From Pseudomonadota bacterium (GTDB lineage: Bacteria > Chloroflexota > Ktedonobacteria > Ktedonobacterales > JACDGC01), in NCBI GenBank assembly GCA_021323815.1, contig JAJPKG010000445.1:1-33165 (forward strand): a stretch of 33,165 bases of DNA, read 5' to 3'. How positions within the stretch are numbered: the first letter of the stretch is position 1; each line of letters starts with the position of its first letter. Below, piece after piece: positions 1 to 7,606 of this stretch. The position numbers were made by a program, and so were the translations under genes. Below the pieces are notes generated by a model. The model was not told the origin of the DNA. It saw only the letters and a list, made by a program, of their open reading frames with translations, and did not search any database.

Positions 1-94
1 CGCAGAGGCGCCTGCCGAGGGTGGGCTCCGTGATTGGGGTGAAGTCGTAACAAGGTAGCCGTAGCGGAAGCTGTGGCTGGATCACCTCCTTTCT
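1..94 (+). rRNA. rrs: 16S ribosomal RNA, 3' end (partial)
   Basis: The window opens inside the last part of the small-subunit rRNA. The universally conserved stretch GAAGTCGTAACAAGGTAGCC lies at 41-60, and the 3' terminus GGATCACCTCCTTTCT ends near 94. The anti-Shine-Dalgarno CCTCC is at 85-89 and fits the AGGAGG and GAGGAGG sites seen before many genes here. The 5' part lies outside the window. The exact mature 3' end is estimated by homology to other bacterial 16S genes. Confidence 0.97.
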
Positions 95-131
95 AGGGAT
101 TGCGCTATCAGGTCCCCTGATAGCTTCCTAG
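93..131 (+). other. Hairpin just downstream of 16S
   Basis: A perfect 9-bp stem (104-112 with 116-124, loop TCC) is flanked by a second short pairing, CTAGG 93-97 with CCTAG 127-131. There is no T tract after it, so it is more likely part of the precursor rRNA fold or an RNase processing site than a terminator. This is inference from structure only. Confidence 0.5.
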
Positions 132-168
132 GTCGATCGCGACGATCCTCTCAGGTTTTCAAGGCCGG

Positions 169-180
169 TTGTTCTTTCTC
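169..180 (+). promoter_or_regulatory. boxA-like antitermination element in rRNA spacer
   Basis: The sequence TTGTTCTTTCTC resembles the boxA consensus TGCTCTTTAACA, which NusB/NusE bind in rRNA leaders and spacers. It sits 75 nt after the 16S end and 40 nt before tRNA-Ile, a usual place for a spacer boxA. The match is partial, so this is a candidate. Confidence 0.4.
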
Positions 181-221
181 ACTCTTCAGCGGTCCAGGTA
201 CCGCGTCGCCTGGCTACGCCG

Positions 222-295
222 GGGCCTGTAGCTCAGCTGGTTAGAGCGCAGTCCTGATAAGACTGAGGTCCTCCGTTCGAGCCGGAGCAGGCCCA
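222..295 (+). tRNA. tRNA-Ile (anticodon GAT)
   Basis: A full cloverleaf can be folded. The acceptor stem GGGCCTG (222-228) pairs with CAGGCCC (288-294). The D arm is GCTC/GAGC. The anticodon stem CAGTC/GACTG encloses loop CTGATAA with GAT at 256-258. The T arm CTCCG/CGGAG carries TTCGAGC. The discriminator is A295. The 3' CCA is not fully encoded (ACCC follows). It lies in the spacer after 16S, the usual place for tRNA-Ile(GAT). Confidence 0.97.
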
Positions 296-315
296 CCCGG
301 ATTCGATAGTCATCC

Positions 316-345
316 TTGACAGCAGCTCTTTCCGTGTGCTATGCT
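316..345 (+). promoter_or_regulatory. Promoter in the rRNA spacer, ahead of tRNA-Ala
   Basis: A consensus -35 TTGACA (316-321) is followed by an 18-nt spacer and -10 TATGCT (340-345), extended by TGC. The predicted transcription start near 352 falls about 15 nt before tRNA-Ala. This is one of the best sigma70-type sites in the window and would let tRNA-Ala and 5S be transcribed separately from 16S. Confidence 0.7.
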
Positions 346-366
346 GCCTATCGGTTCAATGGACTT

Positions 367-442
<76 letters not shown>

Positions 443-480
443 GGCATAAATGCAAGCCGGGTATATAGATGTTCCCTGCG

Positions 481-631
481 TATGTGCAGGGGGATCGGTG
501 ATTATAGCGAAGGGGTCACACCCGTTCCCATCCCGAACACGGTCGTTAAGCCCTTCAGCCCCGACGATACTTGAGGCGCAGGCCTCTGGGAAAATAGGAC
601 ATCGCCGCTCCCCCTGCACATATGCTTTTTT
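481..631 (+). terminator. Processing stem and likely intrinsic terminator around 5S
   Basis: The 5S helix I is extended outward by perfect pairing of TATGTGCAGGGG (481-492) with CCCCTGCACATA (611-622), an uninterrupted stem of 14 bp including the inner bases. Six T residues follow at 626-631. The stem can serve for precursor processing and, with the T run, for termination of the tRNA-Ala/5S transcript. Confidence 0.65.
492..611 (+). rRNA. rrf: 5S ribosomal RNA
   Basis: The conserved core is present: ATAGCGAAGGGGTCACACCC at 504-523, then TCCCATCCCGAACACGG and GTTAAGC. The 3' half has AAAATAGGACATCGCC. Helix I pairs 492-502 with 601-611 with a single mismatch, giving a 120-nt gene, normal for 5S. 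It begins only 49 nt after the tRNA-Ala CCA, so there is no room for a 23S gene between them. Ends are set from helix I and may be off by a few nucleotides. Confidence 0.93.
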
Positions 632-699
632 GTTCCCCTTTCACTCCTCTTACCCTGCTCTCCCTCCGGTTATAGCATCCCCCGTTGGTCTGTTGCCCC

Positions 700-727
700 T
701 CGACAATGCCCGCCAAACAGCTATAAT
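700..727 (+). promoter_or_regulatory. Promoter of the response regulator/kinase operon
   Basis: The -35 TCGACA (700-705, five of six consensus bases), a 16-nt spacer and a perfect -10 TATAAT (722-727) predict a start near 734, about 34 nt before the ATG at 768. GAGAGGA upstream of the ATG acts as the ribosome binding site. Confidence 0.65.
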
Positions 728-767
728 GCATCCTGTAGGCCCATTGATCTGAGAGAGGATCTCTGTT

Positions 768-1235
768 ATGAGTGCTCCCCCGCTATCACGCCCCTATCGC
801 GTGTTGGTCATTGATGACGACCCGCGATTGAATGAAATGATGGTCACATCCCTGCGTTTTCTTGGCAAATTTGAGGTGGTCGCGGCGTTTGACGGCGCGG
901 AAGGTTTGGAAAAATGCCTCACGACGCATCCCGATGTGGTCATTATTGATGTCAAAATGCCGCAGCTTGACGGCTTTCAGGTGGTGCGCGCCTTGCGCGG
1001 CGATCCCGAAACCGCGGACCTGCCGCTGATCATGCTCACCGCAATGGTGCAAGAACGCGACGAACTTTCCGGCCTCTTCAGCGGTGCGGATGTCTATCTG
1101 CGCAAACCGCTCGATCCCTATCAACTGGTCAATGCCATCAACGATGTCCTCGCCCTTGATCCGCATCAACGGCTGGCCAAAATGCAGCAGTTGGCGCAGC
1201 TTCGGTTGAAAACCGACGGAGGACCAACACCATGA
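768..1235 (+). CDS. Single-domain response regulator (REC only)
   Basis: This 155-residue protein is a CheY-like receiver domain of a two-component system. The acidic triad is D16-D17-D18 and the phospho-acceptor is D61 in IIDVKMPQLDG. The switch Thr is T91 (LIMLTAM) and the conserved Lys is K113 (LRKP). Only about 25 residues follow the receiver fold and no DNA-binding or enzymatic output domain is present, so it probably acts by protein-protein contact or in a phosphorelay. Its stop codon overlaps the ATG of the following histidine kinase (ATGA), which indicates translational coupling and that the two are partners. The input signal and the target cannot be read from the sequence. Confidence 0.93.
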   Translation: MSAPPLSRPYRVLVIDDDPRLNEMMVTSLRFLGKFEVVAAFDGAEGLEKCLTTHPDVVIIDVKMPQLDGFQVVRALRGDPETADLPLIMLTAMVQERDELSGLFSGADVYLRKPLDPYQLVNAINDVLALDPHQRLAKMQQLAQLRLKTDGGPTP

Positions 1236-2680
1236 GCGCCGCTCCGCCACGTGCCGCTCCCCTGGCGCAAACACGCGAGCAAGACGCCGCGCTCCGCCGG
1301 TTAGAGCAAGAACAGGCAGCCCAATTTGAGTTTCAGCGGCGCTATAATCTGCTGCGCATCGTTGTTCCCGTCATCCTGACCCTTGCCGTCCTTGCCGTCC
1401 CCGGCGCGCTCTATACCGATATCAATGGGCCTCACGGATGGCTCGACATCTTCGCCCTAAATTCCAGCACCACCCAGGTGACGGTGGTGCTGACCGGCAT
1501 GATCATCTCGTTCCTCGCCCTGCGCCGCAAGCGCGTCATCCTGTCATCATATGCTCTGTTCTTCGGTGTCAGCGGCGTCATCGCGCTCTTGCTCTTGAAC
1601 GACACCGTTTTTTCAAACAACACCCTGGACCTGGGAACCACCCCCGAATTCGCCTTGTTACTGGTGCCGATTGTGCTCGCCAGCGTGCTGGGCGGTCCAG
1701 TCTTGATCGTGCTGACGGCGCTGGCTACCTCATCTTTGACGGTTGTGCTGCTCACCTTCGTTCCGGCGGCACCGGACCTCACCGCGTTTCGCGCCGCCAA
1801 TGCCGGCGGCTTCGTGCTCTATACCGTGCCGATCTCGCTGCAACTGGTCATCGGCGCGCTGGTCTATGCCACGCTGGCCGGTCTGCGCCGCGCCCAGGTG
1901 CAACTCAACACCGTGCGCGCAGCATATGAGCGCGAGCGCGAGCTGGATCAGTTGAAGAATCAGTTCATCGCCAGCATCAACCACGAGTTGCGCACCCCGC
2001 TGATGGCGTTGCAGGGATATCTGGTGCTGGCGCGCGAGTTCGGCAAAGCCCATGAGGCCGAGCAACAAGAGCACATGCTGGCACTCGGCCTGGAATCAAT
2101 GCAGCACATCAACAGCCTGGTTGACTCCATCCCTGAAGTGCGGCGTATCGAAACCGACGTCACCTCCCTGGAACTGGTGCCGGTGGATCTGCATAACGTC
2201 ATCGTCAAAGCGACGACCTTAATCGATCCGCGCCTCGCCGGGCAGGGCGAGCGTGAGATTCACCTGCGCGTGCCCAGCTTGCGGGTGATGGCCGATGAGA
2301 CACGCCTGTGTCAGGTGGTGGTGAATCTCATCAGCAACGCCTGCAAATATTCGCCTCCGGGCGAACCCATTGATATCAGCGCGCGGCTGTTGCCCGACAC
2401 GCACGGCGAGCGCCGCAAAAATACCCCGGCGCAGGTGGAGATCACTGTGCGCGATTATGGGCAAGGCATTCCGCCGGACCAAATTCCCCTGCTGTTCCAG
2501 CGGTTCGTGCGACTCAAACGCGACCTCGCCAGCAACGTCATCGGCGCGGGACTCGGCTTGGCCATCAGCCGCGCCTATGTGGAAGCGATGGGCGGGCGCA
2601 TCTGGGTGGAAAGCACCGGCGTTCCCGGCGAAGGCTCAGCGTTTTCCTTCACCCTGGCGCTGGCGGACGTACAGGAGTGA
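1232..2680 (+). CDS. Membrane sensor histidine kinase
   Basis: The 482-residue protein begins with a charged N-terminus (1-38). Five or six hydrophobic segments follow at about 41-61, 82-97, 103-122, 139-172 and 192-217, then a short coiled linker (218-240) and the kinase core. The HisKA dimerisation helix has phospho-acceptor H251 in INHELRTP. The HATPase_c domain shows the N box (N365/N369, NLISNACKY), the G1 box D408-x-G-x-G, the F box LFQRFVRL and the G2 box G438-A-G-L-G. No extracellular ligand domain is evident, so sensing is probably in the membrane region. It overlaps the upstream receiver gene by 4 nt and very likely phosphorylates it. The C-terminal 30 residues complete the ATPase fold, so the protein appears intact. 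Confidence 0.93.
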   Translation: MSAAPPRAAPLAQTREQDAALRRLEQEQAAQFEFQRRYNLLRIVVPVILTLAVLAVPGALYTDINGPHGWLDIFALNSSTTQVTVVLTGMIISFLALRRKRVILSSYALFFGVSGVIALLLLNDTVFSNNTLDLGTTPEFALLLVPIVLASVLGGPVLIVLTALATSSLTVVLLTFVPAAPDLTAFRAANAGGFVLYTVPISLQLVIGALVYATLAGLRRAQVQLNTVRAAYERERELDQLKNQFIASINHELRTPLMALQGYLVLAREFGKAHEAEQQEHMLALGLESMQHINSLVDSIPEVRRIETDVTSLELVPVDLHNVIVKATTLIDPRLAGQGEREIHLRVPSLRVMADETRLCQVVVNLISNACKYSPPGEPIDISARLLPDTHGERRKNTPAQVEITVRDYGQGIPPDQIPLLFQRFVRLKRDLASNVIGAGLGLAISRAYVEAMGGRIWVESTGVPGEGSAFSFTLALADVQE

Positions 2681-2762
2681 ATCACAAGCATGTAGGCCAG
2701 TGGAAGAACCAGGGCGAAAAGCACCGACCAGGGATGACACGCTGGTTTTCCTGCGCGGCCTG

Positions 2763-2771
2763 TGCTATGCT
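2763..2771 (+). promoter_or_regulatory. Extended -10 promoter candidate
   Basis: TGCTATGCT forms an extended -10. The twelve bases TGTGCTATGCTG (2761-2772) are identical to those of the tRNA-Ala promoter (335-346). No convincing -35 is present. Transcription would start about 45 nt before the proposed ATG at 2822. Confidence 0.45.
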
Positions 2772-2821
2772 GAGGGCGCTCGCTCATCGTTTATGTCATG
2801 TCGAGAAAGGACGCGCCCTCA

Positions 2822-3910
2822 ATGGATTCCACCGCACAGACCGCCGCCACCGTGCAAGCTCCACCGGCGACACGTTCGGGAAGGCCGCCCAGCAGCCTGC
2901 GCTTTGATTGGCTGATGCTGGCCGTCAGCTTTTGGCCGCTGGCCGGGGCCTTGTCAGATACCTACGCCCACACCAATTTCCCGAAGCTTGAAACGTTCTT
3001 CACGCCCTGGCACGCGCTGCTTTATTCCGGCTTGGTGGCGGTGGCGACCTGCAATTTTCTGGTGATGCGTCATAACCACGCGCAGGGCTATCCCTGGCGA
3101 CGCGCCATTGCCCCCGGCTACGAGTTGACCAATGTGGGCGTAGCCGTGCTCTTCGTCGGCGGGGCCATCGATCTCGTCTGGCACACGCTGTTTGGCATCG
3201 AGCGCGACATCGAGGCGAATGCCAGCCCATCGCATTTATTGATCATCGCGGGCATCTTGCTTATTTTGGCCGGCCCCATGCGCTCCGCCTTCGCCCGGCG
3301 CACCCCCCTGCGCGGCGCGCAGCAGTTGCCGCTGGTGCTGTCAATGAGCTTCGTGTATGTGATGCTCACGCTCATCACCGAATATGCCCAGCCCTTCGTC
3401 TTCCGCTTCGTCACCGGCAACTTCGATTTTTATACGAATCCGCCCACACCGGTCGGCCCATTCTTGCCCCAGGCGCTCGGCCTCACCAGCTTCTTGTTCC
3501 AATCCGCGATCTTCATGGGGCTGCTGCTGGTGATCACCCGGCGCTTCCCGCTGTTCCCCGGCGCGCTGACGATCTTTTTCACGCTCGACATCCTGGCGCT
3601 CAGCGGTGTGCAGCAAGATTTCTCGCTGCTGCCTGCCGGCATCGTTGCGGGCATCCTCGCCGACATTCTGAATCTGCTGCTGCGCCCCACCAGCGGCACG
3701 CGCTTTGCCGTGCGGTCCTTCGCCTTCCTGGTGCCCATCGCGTTTTACGGCAGTTACTACGCCAACATGATGCTGATCGGCCAACCCATCACCTGGAAGA
3801 TCCATCTCTGGCTGGGATCGATCCTGCTTGCCGGCATCGTCGGCTGGGGGCTGAGCTACCTCGTCATCCCACCATCTGATCAAGGAGCGGACAGCGCCGA
3901 TCCGGCATGA
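2822..3910 (+). CDS. Polytopic membrane protein of unknown function
   Basis: I do not recognise a named family. The 362-residue protein has a short hydrophilic N-terminus (1-28) and then about eight or nine hydrophobic segments, so it is an integral membrane protein. Histidines and aromatic residues that could bind a metal or cofactor cluster near membrane edges: H50 and H64 (FTPWHALLYSG), then W120-H121, E127 and H138 in a D-x-x-W-H-x-x-x-G-x-E...S-P-S-H-L pattern. The start at 2822 is preferred because GAGAAAGGA lies 11 nt before it; the alternative ATG at 2798 has no such site. It is separated from the kinase by 141 nt with its own promoter candidate. A role linked to the kinase is possible but not shown. 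Confidence 0.8.
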   Translation: MDSTAQTAATVQAPPATRSGRPPSSLRFDWLMLAVSFWPLAGALSDTYAHTNFPKLETFFTPWHALLYSGLVAVATCNFLVMRHNHAQGYPWRRAIAPGYELTNVGVAVLFVGGAIDLVWHTLFGIERDIEANASPSHLLIIAGILLILAGPMRSAFARRTPLRGAQQLPLVLSMSFVYVMLTLITEYAQPFVFRFVTGNFDFYTNPPTPVGPFLPQALGLTSFLFQSAIFMGLLLVITRRFPLFPGALTIFFTLDILALSGVQQDFSLLPAGIVAGILADILNLLLRPTSGTRFAVRSFAFLVPIAFYGSYYANMMLIGQPITWKIHLWLGSILLAGIVGWGLSYLVIPPSDQGADSADPA

Positions 3911-4000
3911 ACAAAACCGGAACAGCCCTCATTCCACCGCGCGGATGTAGGAAGGCGCTTTGGAGAAGCGGATATTGAGCAGCACCCGTACCTCTGGGCT

Positions 4001-4034
4001 GGCGGAAAAAGCAGCGTTGAAGACGCTTTCCGCC
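4001..4034 (-). terminator. Bulged hairpin downstream of the FemAB-like gene
   Basis: GGCGGAAA (4001-4008) pairs with TTTCCGCC (4027-4034), and GCGT (4014-4017) with ACGC (4023-4026), leaving a 5-nt bulge. It lies 2 nt past the minus-strand stop codon at 4037, between convergent genes. No T tract follows on either strand, so termination is uncertain. Confidence 0.4.
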
Positions 4035-4036
4035 TA

Positions 4037-5182
4037 TCACTCGCCCTCGCTGCCGGCGGTTTGTCCCTCACCCGCGCTCGCTTTCGTCGCGGCCTTCGCT
4101 TCCTGGCGGGCGCGCAACGCTTTCAGGTGGCGCTGGTGGTCCTGATAGCGCTTGACGCGCAACGCCTGGCGATAGGCCCAATAGAGCGCGGGCTGATAGG
4201 GCAGATCGTGCGTTGCCAGGCTCAGGAAGCTATAGCCGCCGTAGCCTTTTTTGTAGGTATACAGGCTATAGAGTTCGGCGTCCGGTTCCAGCCGCTCGGC
4301 GATGGCACGGAAATCATAGATCTCGCAGCCCTGCGCCTTCGCCCATTTGATGGCGGTGAATTGCAGTGGATGATTGGGCCGCTGGTTACGATGGCTGTTG
4401 GACGACGCCGAATACATCGAGGTGGCGGTCTTGCCGCAGCGCATCGCCACCTGCGCGGCAATCGGCGTGCCCTGATATTCCGCGATGTACAGCACGCCGG
4501 CGTTCTTCGCCTCAAACAGATCCAGCAGTTCGTCGTAAAACGCCTGGGGATGCGTGAAGAAATGATCGCGCTCGGCGGTCTCGCGATAGAGCCGGTAGAA
4601 CGTGGCGCGGTCTTCCGGTCCGATGCCCTGGCGAATGGTGAGCGCCCTCAACCCCCGATTGACGTTATAGCGCGAGGAGGACGACATGGCGCTCAAGATC
4701 GCTTTCTCATCGCCGCGAATGTCGATCAGCCACGACCGGCGCGGGTGAGTGGCATAGGGATTTTGCCGGAAATGCAACGCGTTCAGGCGAGTCAGCCATT
4801 GCTGGTTGCCGTCTTCCACCTGCGGCTCGACTTTCAGCATGAAGCAGCCGCGCTCGCGGGCGATCGCTTCCACTCCTTGCAGCAGCAGCGGCAGGGCGGG
4901 CGAATCAGGATCGTCACACACCGGACCGCGCGGCGCATAGAGATATGGCCGCCCGATGACGGGAGCGCGCGTCTCTACCATGAGCATCAGTGCCACGTAA
5001 TCGCCCGCCGCGTTGGCGACGGCAACGCGGTGCATCTGCTCGCCCAGGTGCGTCAACTGGCCCCATTCCCAGGTCTGGGTGATGTAGCCGGTGGCCGCCG
5101 TCTCGTTGAGCGCCGTCCACTTCTCTGGATCGCACTCGCCCTCGCGGACGAGTTTCAAGGATGTCGAATCTATGGTGAGCAA
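4037..5182 (-). CDS. FemAB-family aminoacyltransferase / peptidoglycan bridge-type protein
   Basis: The predicted protein (381 residues) resembles the FemABX family, GNAT-like enzymes that transfer amino acids from aminoacyl-tRNA to lipid II or peptidoglycan stem peptides. Family-like segments are TGYITQTWEWGQL near the N-terminus, PYLYAPRGPV, SSSRYNVNRGLR, and the C-terminal stretch with YDFRAI followed by LYTYKKGYGG, where the fold usually ends. The reading frame is open further upstream, but the best start is TTG at 5182: GGAGG lies 9 nt before it and the residues upstream do not look like a FemAB N-terminus. The last 45 residues are basic, helical and alanine-rich. The substrate is not determinable; some family members modify other acceptors. 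It stands alone, convergent with the gene ending at 3910. Confidence 0.85.
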   Translation of the reverse strand: MLTIDSTSLKLVREGECDPEKWTALNETAATGYITQTWEWGQLTHLGEQMHRVAVANAAGDYVALMLMVETRAPVIGRPYLYAPRGPVCDDPDSPALPLLLQGVEAIARERGCFMLKVEPQVEDGNQQWLTRLNALHFRQNPYATHPRRSWLIDIRGDEKAILSAMSSSSRYNVNRGLRALTIRQGIGPEDRATFYRLYRETAERDHFFTHPQAFYDELLDLFEAKNAGVLYIAEYQGTPIAAQVAMRCGKTATSMYSASSNSHRNQRPNHPLQFTAIKWAKAQGCEIYDFRAIAERLEPDAELYSLYTYKKGYGGYSFLSLATHDLPYQPALYWAYRQALRVKRYQDHQRHLKALRARQEAKAATKASAGEGQTAGSEGE

Positions 5183-5312
5183 GGGGTGAATCCTCCCGGC
5201 ATCTGCATGGCATCTTTTCTGACAGCCCATTTTCCCATAGAATCGCGCAGATGAAAAGGGTGTGGCCTGATCAGGTAGATCTCCACATCGCGCCACCAAA
5301 GGTGGGAAATGC

Positions 5313-5341
5313 TTGCGCCTCTTGCGCCAATGGCATATACT
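5313..5341 (+). promoter_or_regulatory. Promoter ahead of the small membrane protein
   Basis: TTGCGC (5313-5318), a 17-nt spacer and TATACT (5336-5341). The same -35/-10 hexamers and spacing recur at 23380-23408. The start would be near 5348, about 30 nt before the ATG at 5378. Confidence 0.55.
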
Positions 5342-5377
5342 AGACTCGAACATACTTCATGATATGGGATGCCTGTT

Positions 5378-5854
5378 ATGCGCAAGGTTCTCGCTCAACC
5401 GCTGGCCCTGCTGATGAGCATGATCATGCTCGTCGCGCTGGCCGTGTGCGGCGTTGGCCTGAAAACGGCGCATCACGCTCCCGCACAGCCTTTCAGGGGA
5501 ACCGTTCCGGCGCGGCACATCATCTCTGCGCCCGCAGGCGGCCTCTATTCCGCCGCCATCGGCACGGCCATGCTCGTCGCCGCCGTGCGCCTGCGCGACA
5601 CACTGGCGCTCGCTGCGGGGATCATCCTCGCGCAGCATGAGAGCGCTGCGACAGAGGAACACAGCGCGCAACCCGCCGGCGAGAAAGTGCTGGCCGCAGC
5701 CATGCTGGCCTGCGAGATGCTGGCATGGCTGGCGCTGTGCGCGCGCACATGCGAGCAAGACGTGCGCCGCCGTTTCGCCGCGTTTCAGCAAAATGACGTG
5801 CGGCCCTCACCCCTGAGCCGCCTCACCGCCCATCGCATCGCCCCCGCTCCCTGA
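5378..5854 (+). CDS. Hypothetical small membrane or exported protein
   Basis: The reading frame gives 158 residues from the ATG at 5378 (161 from an ATG at 5369). It opens with MRK and a long hydrophobic stretch (about 8-30), which could be a signal peptide or anchor. Two further hydrophobic stretches lie near residues 55-83 and 100-120, and the C-terminus is basic and proline-containing. Codon third positions are GC-rich like those of neighbouring genes, which supports real coding. A promoter lies just upstream. No clear Shine-Dalgarno is visible and I know no homologous family. A complementary ORF also exists on the other strand but has poorer start signals. Confidence 0.5.
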   Translation: MRKVLAQPLALLMSMIMLVALAVCGVGLKTAHHAPAQPFRGTVPARHIISAPAGGLYSAAIGTAMLVAAVRLRDTLALAAGIILAQHESAATEEHSAQPAGEKVLAAAMLACEMLAWLALCARTCEQDVRRRFAAFQQNDVRPSPLSRLTAHRIAPAP

Positions 5855-6139
5855 TCCTTTCCCTCGTTTGCGCATATCCTTGCCTCATCTTCGCGTTTGC
5901 GTCATACACCCTGCGCATGGTGCGGCTGAGTTGATATGCACTCCTCCGTTCTGCACAGACGACCGGCGAGGCATGCAGGCGCAATGACGTGCGCCCCTGC
6001 GGAAGGAAACCCACGCAAACGGGTTTTGTGGCGAAGCCCTTAGGCGCGCACAGCGATCTTTCAGTCAATGCCCCCGGCTCGCGGCCATCAGATGACTGTA
6101 TCACAACTAGCTAGATAGCATGAGAAAGGTGTTTTGAGC
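5855..6139 (+). other. Intergenic region before secD
   Basis: This 285-nt stretch holds no convincing gene. A small hairpin (AAACCC 6007-6012 with GGGTTT 6021-6026, followed by one more T) may end the upstream transcript. AAAGG at 6125-6129 is the ribosome binding site of secD. I could not identify a strong promoter for secD, although one is expected here. Confidence 0.5.
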
Positions 6140-7597
6140 ATGCGTAAACAGCGAAGCAGCTTGATCTATTCCGCAGGCATCCTCGTCCTGGGAATCGTCG
6201 CAGCGCTGCTTGTTATCGCGCCGCACAACATGCAGCTCAACGTGCTGGGCTTCCAGAACGATCTGAAGCTCAAGCAGGGTCTCGACCTGCAAGGCGGCAT
6301 TCAATTCCTGTTGCAGGCCAACTGCCCGTCGAAGAATCCGAACTGCGACATCGGCAGTTTGATTCAACCCACCATCGACAACCTGAACAAACGCATCAGC
6401 GGTGGGTTGGGCGTGAACGAGGCCACCGTCACGTATCAGAAAGACCAGACGTCAGGCAAATATTTTATCTCCGTTGAGTTGCCCGGCCTGAAAGATGACC
6501 GCCAGGCGCTGGCTTTGATCGGCACCACCGGCAACTTGGAGATCATCAACACCGGCGCGAACTACATTCCCCCCGGCACGCAGGTGCAAGAGGGACAATA
6601 TCCCGTCGTCTTCACCGGCGCGGATCTGGACCCGAACTCGATTGATGTCAGCTTCGATCAGGCGAACAATCCGCAGATCGATTTTGAGATGCAAGGGGCG
6701 GCGAAAGACAAGTTCGCCAACTATACCCAGCAAAACATCGGGCAATATCTGACTATCACGCTGGATAACGTCGTCATCGAATCCGCGACCATCCAGAGCC
6801 AGATCACCGGCCCCGGCCAGATCACCGGCATCAAGTCGGTGAACGACGCTCAGCGCATCGCCTCGCTAATGCGCTATGGCGCGCTGCCGCTGCCACTGAC
6901 GCAGGCGGGCGAGCGCCAGATCGATCCCACGTTGGGTGCGCAAGCGATCAATCAAAGCATTGTTGCCGCCATCATCGGCCTGGGCCTGGTGGTGCTGTTC
7001 ATGCTCGTCTACTATCGCCTGCCCGGCCTGGTTGCTACCCTGGCGCTGGCGCTCTATGCCCTGCTGGTCATCTCCATCCTGAAGCTGATCGGCGCGGTGC
7101 TCACGCTGGCCGGCATCGCCGGTTTGATCCTTTCCATCGGCATGGCGGTGGATGCCAACGTGCTGATCTTCGAGCGCATCAAAGAAGAGTTGCGCGCCGG
7201 GCGCACGCTGGGCGCGGCCATCGACATCGGCTGGAAGCGCGCGTGGCCCTCCATCCGCGACTCCAACGCCTCGACGATCATTACGTGTTTGATCCTGTCG
7301 TTCTTCGGCAACAACTTCGGCGCAACCATCATCGTCGGCTTCGCCACCAACCTGCTCATCGGCGTCGTGACCTCGCTGTTCACCGCTGTTGTGGTGACGC
7401 GCACGCTGCTCAACGACCTGGTGACTCTCTTCCCCTGGGTGGTGCGCTACCCGGCGCTCTTTGGCCTGCCAAAAGATGCCATCACCGTGCCAACCTATCG
7501 CCCTGGCCGCGCGGCGCGCGGCGCGCAGGCTGCGCCCGCCCTGGCCGGCGGCGCGGGGCAACTGGCGCTCGCCAGCGAAGGCGACGAGGAGGAATAA
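6140..7597 (+). CDS. secD: Protein translocase subunit SecD
   Basis: SecD works with SecF at the SecYEG channel and uses the proton-motive force to pull exported proteins across the membrane. The 485-residue product has one N-terminal membrane helix (about 8-27), the family motif LKQGLDLQGG (44-53), an extracytoplasmic P1-type region (to about 265), and five C-terminal membrane helices. The diagnostic motif GMAVDANVLIFERIKEEL spans 334-351. It is shorter than E. coli SecD (about 615 residues), as in many Gram-positive and Chloroflexota proteins. The ATG at 6140 is chosen because AAAGG lies 10 nt upstream; a TTG at 6134 would be only 4 nt away. secF follows after 9 nt, so the pair is an operon. 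The C-terminal 30 residues are an Ala/Gly/Glu-rich tail. Confidence 0.97.
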   Translation: MRKQRSSLIYSAGILVLGIVAALLVIAPHNMQLNVLGFQNDLKLKQGLDLQGGIQFLLQANCPSKNPNCDIGSLIQPTIDNLNKRISGGLGVNEATVTYQKDQTSGKYFISVELPGLKDDRQALALIGTTGNLEIINTGANYIPPGTQVQEGQYPVVFTGADLDPNSIDVSFDQANNPQIDFEMQGAAKDKFANYTQQNIGQYLTITLDNVVIESATIQSQITGPGQITGIKSVNDAQRIASLMRYGALPLPLTQAGERQIDPTLGAQAINQSIVAAIIGLGLVVLFMLVYYRLPGLVATLALALYALLVISILKLIGAVLTLAGIAGLILSIGMAVDANVLIFERIKEELRAGRTLGAAIDIGWKRAWPSIRDSNASTIITCLILSFFGNNFGATIIVGFATNLLIGVVTSLFTAVVVTRTLLNDLVTLFPWVVRYPALFGLPKDAITVPTYRPGRAARGAQAAPALAGGAGQLALASEGDEEE

Positions 7598-7606
7598 GAC
7601 AACGCC

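Noticed and set aside
4061..5254. Long plus-strand ORF opposite the FemAB-like gene
   Set aside because: It is a shadow of the minus-strand gene, which carries the recognisable FemAB motifs and the GGAGG/TTG start signal.
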